The notes under the pieces: model-generated | What the model was told of the DNA's origin: nothing | Database searches by the model: none | What the model saw: only the letters and a program-made list of their open reading frames with translations | Shown: positions 25,447 through 31,218 of the stretch, piece by piece | Layout of the letters: each line of letters opens with the position of its first letter | How positions within the stretch are numbered: position 1 is the stretch's first letter | Source of the DNA: an uncultured Bacteroidales bacterium | Lineage (GTDB): Bacteria; Bacteroidota; Bacteroidia; Bacteroidales; UBA932 | DNA: 32,687 nt | NCBI GenBank assembly: GCA_900544815.1 | Contig: UQWT01000018.1 | Coordinates: 1 to 32,687, forward strand | Reading direction: 5' to 3' | Position numbers and translations under genes: made by a program

Positions 25447-25481
25447 AAATCTCCTCTTGTAGCAGACCTTAAAAAAGGTCT
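25447..25481 (-). promoter_or_regulatory. Shine-Dalgarno and leader hairpin of mlaE
   Basis: On the minus strand AGACCTT, a 4-base loop and AAGGTCT form a 7-base-pair stem (25481-25464). It is followed by AAGAGGAG directly before the ATG of mlaE. Most genes here lack a Shine-Dalgarno, so this one is notable and fixes the start. The hairpin could modulate access to it. Confidence 0.55.
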
Positions 25482-25553
25482 TGTAAAAACACCGCAAGTT
25501 ACACATTTTTTTATTCATTAAATAATTACTAAATTCGCATGTTTTAACGGCTA

Positions 25554-26918
25554 ATGCACTGCATTTTGAATTTACTGTATGACATAGGGATGAGAGGGTA
25601 TTCGCTTGCAGCCAAAATTGCAGCACCCTTTAATGATAAGGCAAAGCTTTTCTGTAAAGGCAGAAAGGGGTTGCTTGCACGCATTGTGCAGACTGTAAAA
25701 TCAGATGCTCCCATAGTATGGTTTCATGCGTCGTCTGTTGGCGAATTTGAGCAGGCCCGCCCTATCATAGAGTGGTATAAAGCCAACGCTCCACAATACA
25801 GAATTCTGCTAACATTCTTTTCTCCAAGTGGATATGAGCTTAGAAAGAACTATGATATGGCAGATTGGGTTTTCTACCTCCCAATAGATACGTCCAGCAA
25901 TGCTCGCCGTTTTGTTGAGGCTGTAAAGCCCCAAAAAGCCATCTTCATAAAGTATGAGTTCTGGTACAACTACCTTACAACCTTAAAGAGGTTTGGCACG
26001 GAGGTTTATATTGTATCTGCCATATTCCGTAGGAGCCAACCGTTTTTCAAATGGTACGGTTCTCTTTTTAGAAAGATGCTCGGAACCTATAGCCATCTCT
26101 TTGTGCAGGATGATAATTCTGCAGCACTATTGGCCGAAGTTGGTATAAAGGAGAATGTTACAATTAGCGGAGATACTCGGTTCGACCGTGTTTACAAGAT
26201 TACCAAAAGCTCAAATAATCTGCCGCTTGTAGACGCTTTTGTAAGGGTTGGTATGCCATCCTCTTTTGCCGGTATTACTCCTGCTGCCCAAGCTGTTACA
26301 ACTACCAAGACTACAAACAGTCTTATACTTGTGGCCGGCAGCAGCTGGCCGCCCGATGAGGCTTTAATTGCACGCATTCTCGAAAACTTCTCAAAGATAA
26401 GGCTTGTTCTTGCTCCACATGAGATAGGAAAAGACCATCTAACGGCAATAGAGCGTACCTTCTCTATATACAACCCTGTTAGATACACCCAACTTAACGA
26501 GCGTTTTGTAAACTCTGCCGAGGGGAGTGAAGAGAGAGAGGCTATCTGCAAACAACTGTCCTGCAGCAGGGTGCTCATAATAGACTGCATAGGCATACTT
26601 TCATCTATATACAAGTATGGCCATGTTGCCTATATTGGCGGCGGGTTCGGGGTTGGCATCCACAACATCTTAGAGGCTGCAACATACGGAATACCAATAA
26701 TATTTGGTCCAAACTACAAAAAGTTCAAAGAGGCAAGAGATCTCATTGCTCTTGGCGGCGCAACAAGCATAGAGAACTGCTCCAACCTGTACGATATTAC
26801 AAATAAATTTGTGAACAACAGATCTGTAATAGTAGAAAAAGGTGCTGTCTGCAAAAACTATGTTTTGTCTAATATAGGCGCCACCCGGAAAGTAGTCTCA
26901 ACAATAGAGAAACTGTAA
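25554..26918 (+). CDS. waaA: 3-deoxy-D-manno-octulosonic acid (Kdo) transferase
   Basis: A 454-residue inner-membrane-associated enzyme. It moves Kdo from CMP-Kdo to lipid A precursor in LPS core synthesis. The N-terminal domain has the family motif FHASSVGEFEQARP with the probable catalytic glutamate E64. The C-terminal GT-B half has SSWPPDE, YKYGHVAYIGGGFGVGIHNILEAA and GIPIIFGPNYKKF, the CMP-binding region. The usual length is 410-425, and the excess lies at about 228-255, a Ser/Thr/Ala-rich insertion before LILVAGSSW. It is divergent from the mlaE operon and followed by repeat units. The first ATG follows the mlaE leader region; the N-terminus lacks a strong membrane helix beyond the first 20 residues. 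Confidence 0.94.
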   Translation: MHCILNLLYDIGMRGYSLAAKIAAPFNDKAKLFCKGRKGLLARIVQTVKSDAPIVWFHASSVGEFEQARPIIEWYKANAPQYRILLTFFSPSGYELRKNYDMADWVFYLPIDTSSNARRFVEAVKPQKAIFIKYEFWYNYLTTLKRFGTEVYIVSAIFRRSQPFFKWYGSLFRKMLGTYSHLFVQDDNSAALLAEVGIKENVTISGDTRFDRVYKITKSSNNLPLVDAFVRVGMPSSFAGITPAAQAVTTTKTTNSLILVAGSSWPPDEALIARILENFSKIRLVLAPHEIGKDHLTAIERTFSIYNPVRYTQLNERFVNSAEGSEEREAICKQLSCSRVLIIDCIGILSSIYKYGHVAYIGGGFGVGIHNILEAATYGIPIIFGPNYKKFKEARDLIALGGATSIENCSNLYDITNKFVNNRSVIVEKGAVCKNYVLSNIGATRKVVSTIEKL

Positions 26919-27012
26919 CCGTCTGCCCCATTTTTCAATATTGCAAAGTATACCCTATAAACCATAAACACTCAACTATAAACTCAATCAATGCCAACGC
27001 TATAAACTATCT
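26919..27012. repeat. partial copy of the dispersed intergenic repeat after waaA
   Basis: CTATAAACCATAAACACTC, AACTATAAACTCAATCAATG and CCAACGCTATAAAC are the 3'-arm words of the long repeat unit. The complementary 5' arm is absent here. The copy runs straight into the first twin-hairpin element. Confidence 0.6.
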
Positions 27013-27152
27013 ATCAGTTCTCAGTTCATTAAATTATGGTATAAAACAACAATCAACAGCTCTGTGCTATACCATTATTCAATCCAAACTAATTTGATAA
27101 AGATAACTATGCTATGGCCTAAAATTAGGAGCATAGTAGATGTAGTCTAATT
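27013..27152. repeat. twin-hairpin element, copy A
   Basis: This 140-base element recurs at 30429-30566. The first stem is ATGGTATA/TATACCAT (27036-27043 with 27068-27075). The second is CTATGCT/AGCATAG (27107-27113 with 27130-27136) with an inner CCTAA/TTAGG stem. The cores ATAAAACAACAATCAACAG, CTCTGTGCTATACCATTA and GAGCATAGTAGATGTAGTC are shared exactly by both copies, while the spacer between the stems differs. Confidence 0.85.
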
Positions 27153-27162
27153 CCTGAATTCG

Positions 27163-27515
27163 TCAACGTGTCACCCAAAAATTTTCTGAGAACAATTGAG
27201 CGATGCGCTGATGTCGTTTCATGAGCATAGTCCTGTTTATGATCTGTTTGTTCTGAGGTAATGTAATCTGTATAGTAACAATAGTTTTTGCAAGTTCAAG
27301 AACCTTATCCACACTCATATTTTTATATCGGATAGTTTAAGTAGACGTTCCAACTCCTTGTAAACTTTCAAGGCTACGAAACAGATGCAGTATGCAAGCG
27401 GATAGCCACCTATACTGACCAACAGTCCCAATATAATCTGGGGATTATGATGACGCCGTTCTTGTTCTCTGTCAATCCATTCACGACCTTTAGTGAGAAG
27501 TGGATTTATATTACA
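27163..27515 (-). pseudogene. internally deleted transposase remnant (IS1634/IS4-like)
   Basis: In one frame (27515-27315) the minus strand encodes LTKGREWIDREQERRHHN, then PQIILGLLVSIGGYPLAYC and ICFVALKVYKELERLLKLSD, then a stop. In the next frame (27318-27163) it continues MSVDKVLELAKTIVTIQI, then MLMKRHQRIAQLF and a stop. The first part resembles the catalytic-domain start of Bacteroidota DDE transposases of IS1634 type (NPQILLGLLVS..GYPLAY) and the rest their C-terminus (HICICFVALKVYKELERLL). The middle of the protein, which would hold the later catalytic residues, is missing. An extra AT in AAAATATGAG (near 27316-27320) breaks the frame. Inactive. No terminal inverted repeats were identified. 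Confidence 0.65.
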
Positions 27516-27602
27516 TCATTTTACTATCCGTTCATTTCCGATGGTTAGACCCGCTTGGGATAATTGGTGGCATGATTTGTCGGGAAGAGTTTTATAAATC
27601 AT
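27516..27602 (-). other. 28-codon frame between the ATPase gene and the transposase remnant
   Basis: An ATG overlaps the stop of the AAA ATPase gene (ATGA). The frame reads MIYKTLPDKSCHQLSQAGL and ends IGNERIVK before TGA. It lies in the same frame as the transposase remnant that follows the TGA, so it may be further decayed mobile-element sequence. I cannot name it. Confidence 0.3.
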
Positions 27603-28798
27603 CCAAGAAAGCCAAATAGCCAAAGAGGAATCCTGTTGCCATTACCAATCTCTATTGAGTCTATAGCTAAATAGCTATTAGCCTCATCTTTAATCTGTTC
27701 AAATGTCTTTTTCTTACCACCTACCTCAAACAGATGTATTTGATTGATTTTAAAATCTCCTTTTAAAGGTAATGTTACTTCATGCACCTGAGATAGTTGA
27801 TTCATAAAAAATGTTTCTCTGATTGTTCCAATCTGAACATTATCTGACAACGCAAACATCATATTTGTGTTGTCAAGATATAATTTATCCGGAGCAGAAA
27901 TATGTTTCAGAGACTTAACCTGAGACTTGAGCATGGTAATTAATTTTGCATCCTCCAAAATGTTAAGAAGTTTTAAACCTTGTTCCCTATTGGTCTGTAA
28001 TTCGTGATACAACTGATTCATTTTAGGAATAAATGGAACTTGAACAGATAAGATCATCAACAACTTCTTTAGTTTCTGAAGGGTTCCATATTCAACATCT
28101 TCTACAGCCGGAATATCCACATCTATAGTCTGGGTTATGACCTCTTGTACTCTTGAAAGATATCCATCACCTTCCTCTTTATAAAACGGATAATATCCGT
28201 TACTTAAGTATTTTTCAAAATATGGCAGTACTTTGATTTTATCACTTATATCAGATGCCATTGTTATATGTTGTTTAAGAATATCTTGTAAATCTATAAC
28301 ATTATAATCCAAAGCTCCTTCAAACAAAAGATATTCTCTAAATGACAGACCTGTCATCTCATAAGAACGTAACCTTCTTGATAAATCGCCATCTCCCGAC
28401 TTTAATTTGAGAATAGATGATCCTGTATACACAACGTGAAGATCGGGATAGTCATCATAAATATTCTTAATACAATCCTGCCATCCTTTATATTTATGAA
28501 CTTCATCAAGAAAAATATGTGTTCCTCCATGTGTATAATGATATTCAACTAAATCAATAATACTGTTTGAACTGAACCATATATTATCCATAGAGACATA
28601 CAACACCTTGCTTCTATCCTCAAATGTCTCTCTTATATGTTGGAGAATCAAGGTGCTTTTGCCAACACCTTTTGGGCCTCGTATCCCAATCAACCTGTTA
28701 TTCCAATTAATCTTGTAGTAAAGAGGGCGTTTGTAATCAAGTGAAATCTTGTTTATTTTTCTATTAGAGATAAGATACAAGTAGTCTATAGTTACCAT
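27599..28798 (-). CDS. AAA ATPase with DUF4143-type C-terminus
   Basis: A 399-residue protein of the large prokaryotic AAA_14/DUF4143 ATPase group. Walker A is GPKGVGKST (41-49) and Walker B IFLDEVHKY (D98, E99), with a following YTGSSILKL sensor segment near 124. The C-terminal half has the nuclease-like fold elements of the group (LYHELQTNREQGLKLLNILEDAKLI; FFMNQLSQV; FEVGGKKKTFEQI). Function of these proteins is not established; they are frequent in accessory islands and are variably gained and lost. The gene stands alone between mobile-element remnants, with a -7 box TATCTTTG about 20 bases before the start. It appears intact. Confidence 0.88.
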   Translation of the reverse strand: MVTIDYLYLISNRKINKISLDYKRPLYYKINWNNRLIGIRGPKGVGKSTLILQHIRETFEDRSKVLYVSMDNIWFSSNSIIDLVEYHYTHGGTHIFLDEVHKYKGWQDCIKNIYDDYPDLHVVYTGSSILKLKSGDGDLSRRLRSYEMTGLSFREYLLFEGALDYNVIDLQDILKQHITMASDISDKIKVLPYFEKYLSNGYYPFYKEEGDGYLSRVQEVITQTIDVDIPAVEDVEYGTLQKLKKLLMILSVQVPFIPKMNQLYHELQTNREQGLKLLNILEDAKLITMLKSQVKSLKHISAPDKLYLDNTNMMFALSDNVQIGTIRETFFMNQLSQVHEVTLPLKGDFKINQIHLFEVGGKKKTFEQIKDEANSYLAIDSIEIGNGNRIPLWLFGFLG

Positions 28799-28820
28799 AA
28801 CAATCTTGAATAATTTTTTT

Positions 28821-28847
28821 CAAAGATAAAAAAAATCTTTAAAGATT
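28821..28847 (-). promoter_or_regulatory. -7 box and palindrome upstream of the AAA ATPase gene
   Basis: TATCTTTG on the minus strand (28828-28821) matches TAnnTTTG. AATCTTTAAAGATT (28834-28847), a perfect 14-base palindrome, lies just upstream where it could serve as an operator. No TTTG was found at the -33 spacing. Confidence 0.4.
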
Positions 28848-28905
28848 GTTTATACACAATTCTGTTTATCAAAAATTGGCAATTATCCATTCTTGAAAAT
28901 GGTAG

Positions 28906-29001
28906 TTCTCCAGCATTTTAGTTGGGGTATTTACTCGTGCTACCGACAAATTTAAGGACTATGCGGTAAGTCAAAAAGGACTATCAATGACTGATATGTA
29001 G
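28906..29001 (+). pseudogene. short coding relic of unknown origin
   Basis: A 31-codon stop-to-stop frame reads VFTRATDKFKDYAVSQKGL, SMTDM and a stop. The stretch looks like real protein sequence (balanced charge, helix-like) but has no start codon. It lies in the 264-base gap between the ATPase gene and the small exported protein, which otherwise holds nothing recognisable. Probably a remnant of a deleted gene. Confidence 0.3.
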
Positions 29002-29062
29002 CAAGTATGACGTCCCCACACCCTCACTTAAATAGATCATTATATAATAGCCCCAAAGCAAA

Positions 29063-29497
29063 TCATAAGTTATTAACTCTTTCTTGCTCTGCTTTTAGTT
29101 TATATAAATCTTTAGTCATTATTCCTTCACGAGCTTTTTCTCTGTTTTCAGCATCCTTACATAGAATCCAATGTTCAGCAACTTTGCCATTTTTTAAGAT
29201 AGAAGAATACGTTAAATGAAGTTGCCATCCTTTTTCAGACATGAAATTCATTGCATCAATCATGGAATTAAAATAGATTGTTTCTCCTTTGTTATCAACA
29301 AAAACCATATCAGAATTCAATCCTCCCCACGTATTGTATACAAAACAATCTCCAAAATCAAAAACTATTTTCATTTCATCAGCAAAGTCTCTATAAGTTC
29401 CTGTTATTTCGCAATAATATCTATGCGTTTGAGCATAAGATATAGTAGTCATAAAGATTAATAAAAATAGAAGTATAAGCTTATTATATGTACGCAT
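29063..29497 (-). CDS. small exported protein of unknown function
   Basis: The start at 29497 gives 144 residues opening with a clear signal peptide (MRTYNKLILLFLLIFMTTISYAQ); a longer frame from 29521 adds eight residues before it and is less likely. The mature part begins THRYYCEITGTYRDFADEMK and has a beta-rich middle (IVFDFGDCF, MVFVDNKGETIYF). It ends in a charged helix (CKDAENREKAREGIMTKDLYKLKAEQERV). I recognise no named family, although small Bacteroidota secreted proteins of this build are common. A -7 box TACCTTTG at 29544-29537 lies about 40 bases upstream, inside a long perfect hairpin. It belongs to the accessory stretch between the two twin-hairpin elements. Confidence 0.7.
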   Translation of the reverse strand: MRTYNKLILLFLLIFMTTISYAQTHRYYCEITGTYRDFADEMKIVFDFGDCFVYNTWGGLNSDMVFVDNKGETIYFNSMIDAMNFMSEKGWQLHLTYSSILKNGKVAEHWILCKDAENREKAREGIMTKDLYKLKAEQERVNNL

Positions 29498-29537
29498 GAT
29501 ATTGTCTTTACTATATATCATTGAAATTTACTTTAGC

Positions 29538-29573
29538 AAAGGTAAAGGTTTTTTTTCAAAAACCTTTACCTTT
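29538..29573. promoter_or_regulatory. perfect 16-bp hairpin overlapping a promoter
   Basis: AAAGGTAAAGGTTTTT (29538-29553), a TTTC loop and AAAAACCTTTACCTTT (29558-29573) form a flawless 16-base-pair stem. The left arm contains, on the minus strand, the -7 box TACCTTTG of the small exported gene. Since the flanking genes diverge, it is not a terminator of either. Confidence 0.65.
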
Positions 29574-29690
29574 CTCACCTTACCATCTCTATACATTCTA
29601 TACCTTCAAAACCGGCCAAAGCCAAAGCTGATAAACTGACTATACACACCATAAACTCTAAACTAATACGGAGCTATCTATACCTGTACA
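29574..29690. repeat. copy of the dispersed intergenic repeat upstream of the metalloprotease gene
   Basis: CTATACCTTCAAAACCGGC, GCCAAAGCCAAAGCTGATAA and ACTGACTATACACACCATAA are words of the repeat family. GCTGATAAACTGAC is the reverse complement of GTCAGTTTATCAGC in the copy at about 3779-3792. It lies between two diverging genes. Confidence 0.6.
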
Positions 29691-29731
29691 AAAACGACTA
29701 TCTTTGCGAGTCGTAACGGTATATATGTCTT

Positions 29732-30352
29732 ATGTTAAAAAGAGAGGTAGTCCACCCTGTTTTAGGGAAAATAATCTATGCAAAGAATCCAAATTCAAAG
29801 TCTGTACGCGTGAGCATTCGCGCAGATCGCGGATTGCTTGTGTCGCTCCCAACATATTTCACATATAACGATGCCGAACTGTTTGTAGAGCAGAACTGCG
29901 GGCGAATAGCAGAGATGGTAAAACGGCTGAAACAAAAGGTCTCTGCCCGCGAGTCTGTACACCATGCAAGCAGCGATACGCTCAAGGAGACAATAAACCG
30001 GGCAAGAGCCGTGTTGCCAAAACTGTTGGAGGAGTTGTCGGGAAGCATGAACAGACAGATAAAAATTACAGACGGAAAAGGACGGGTTGTTGAGTCCCCT
30101 TTCAGCTATAATAGACTTTTTCTTAAAAACAATGTCTCCAACTGGGGCAGTTGCTCAATAAAGAGGAATATAAATCTTAATGTTAATCTTGTTAATCTGC
30201 CGGAACATCTTATAAGATATGTAATCCTCCACGAGCTCTGCCATTTAGTATATATGAACCATGGAACACGGTTTCATGCTCTTTTAGACTCTGTATGCGG
30301 TGGCAAAGAGAAAGAATTAGCCAAGCAGCTTAGAGGGTACTCCCTCCTTTAA
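29732..30352 (+). CDS. YgjP-like zinc metallopeptidase (DUF45)
   Basis: A 206-residue cytoplasmic protein of the YgjP/DUF45 group, related to SprT-type zincins. The metal site HELCH (H167, E168, H171) is followed six residues on by NH (H177), the third-ligand position of this family. The preceding NWGSCSIKRNINLN (137-150) is the conserved segment of the family, and the N-terminus (KSVRVSIRADRGLLVSLP) its beta sheet. The family is often neighbour to restriction or DNA-repair genes, but none is nearby here. All key residues are present, so it should be active. The gene appears to be transcribed alone. Confidence 0.9.
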   Translation: MLKREVVHPVLGKIIYAKNPNSKSVRVSIRADRGLLVSLPTYFTYNDAELFVEQNCGRIAEMVKRLKQKVSARESVHHASSDTLKETINRARAVLPKLLEELSGSMNRQIKITDGKGRVVESPFSYNRLFLKNNVSNWGSCSIKRNINLNVNLVNLPEHLIRYVILHELCHLVYMNHGTRFHALLDSVCGGKEKELAKQLRGYSLL

Positions 30353-30428
30353 AGTTTATAGTTGAGAGTTTAGAGAGACTTTTCTTTATACACTATAAAC
30401 CATAAACTTTCTACTTCGTCCATCTGTT
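30353..30428. repeat. copy of the dispersed intergenic repeat after the metalloprotease gene
   Basis: AGTTTATAGTTGAGAGTTTA and CACTATAAACCATAAACTTT are complementary arms around a short spacer, starting directly after the TAA. As at 26919-27012, this copy runs straight into a twin-hairpin element. Confidence 0.6.
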
Positions 30429-30566
30429 ATCAGTTCACTATATTATGGTATAAAACAACAATCAACAGCTCTGTGCTATACCATTACACTAATTCAAAAC
30501 ATTTTGATAGAAATAAATACCTATGCTATGGCCTAAAATCAGGAGCATAGTAGATGTAGTCTAATT
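30429..30566. repeat. twin-hairpin element, copy B
   Basis: The second copy of the element at 27013-27152, same orientation, 138 bases. The first stem ATGGTATA/TATACCAT is kept. In the second stem CTATGCT/AGCATAG is kept and the inner pair reads CCTAA/TCAGG, with one changed base that still allows a wobble pair on the minus strand. It ends at CTAATT, three bases before the stop codon of the gene fragment at 30569. Confidence 0.85.
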
Positions 30567-30568
30567 TC

Positions 30569-30987
30569 TTACCCTCTTCCGGCCGGTTTGGAATCTGTTT
30601 TATTATCGTATGAACCACCGCCGCCTCCACGGTCAATTAAAGCATTGAGCAGTTGCTCTGCTGTATCTCTGTGTCGGTTGTTAGGCCTTTCTGCCGTAAC
30701 TACCAACTCAGGCATGTCATATATTGGCTCATACAATTTGGTATCTACCGAATTTGCAATCCTGTAGATGGAGATCTTCTCCAAGAATTTGAATGCATTG
30801 TCATTATTCGTTTCTATATCGGAGGACTTGTCAAATACATAAACGCCATTGCAATATTCGCCGTCTTTATATTGACTTACTCTTACCAATTCGCCACTTC
30901 TTGCAAGCCAATGCCGTCATTTACGTAAAATCCAGGTAAATTTCCATTTTCAAAATCCATTACAGCCAATTTTCCGTTCTTTTGCAG
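30569..30987 (-). pseudogene. frameshifted C-terminal gene fragment, possibly from a polymorphic-toxin or secreted protein
   Basis: From 30987 one frame reads LQKNGKLAVMDFENGNLPG, then FYVNDGIGLQEVANW and a stop at 30883. The next frame (30889-30569) continues VRVSQYKDGEYCNGVYVFDK and further to a Gly-rich end (DRGGGGGSYDN). One base has been lost or gained near 30886. The part MPELVVTAERP resembles the ELPEVVVTA linker that precedes toxin domains in Bacteroidota RHS-type proteins, so it may be the last stretch of such a protein. No N-terminal part remains; upstream is repeat sequence. As a product by itself it would be 106 residues with a TTG start, which I consider unlikely. Confidence 0.5.
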
Positions 30988-30999
30988 GCATAAGCGTTG

Positions 31000-31205
31000 G
31001 CGTTGGCTAATTTATTTATAGTTTATGGTTAAAATTTATAGTCAGTTAATTAGTTTATAGCTTTAAAGTGAAAATTTTTTACTATTAGCTTTTAACTTTC
31101 TATACGCTATAAACTCTCAACTATAAACTTTTATAATGCTGTCTATACACTTTAAACTATAAACTTTCAACTAAGTCGAGGCTAAGGCCAAGGTCAAAGC
31201 AATAA
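31000..31205. repeat. long copy of the dispersed intergenic repeat upstream of comM-like gene
   Basis: Starts GCGTTGGCGTTGGCTAATTT and has TTTATAGTTTATGG, CAGTTAATTAGTTTATAG (31043-31060) and GCTTTAAAG. Then come the complementary CTATACGCTATAAACTCTC and ACTATAAACTT words, and it ends GGCTAAGGCCAAGGTCAAAG. It is the most complete single copy outside 8601-8993. Confidence 0.7.
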
Positions 31206-31218
31206 AACTAATAAAAAA

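Noticed and set aside
25447..25626. Upstream extension of mlaE
   Set aside because: It runs into waaA on the other strand, has no family likeness, and the internal ATG has a good Shine-Dalgarno.
27013..27152. Terminal sequence of the adjacent insertion element
   Set aside because: The second copy at 30429-30566 lies beside an unrelated gene fragment, so the element is not tied to this transposase.
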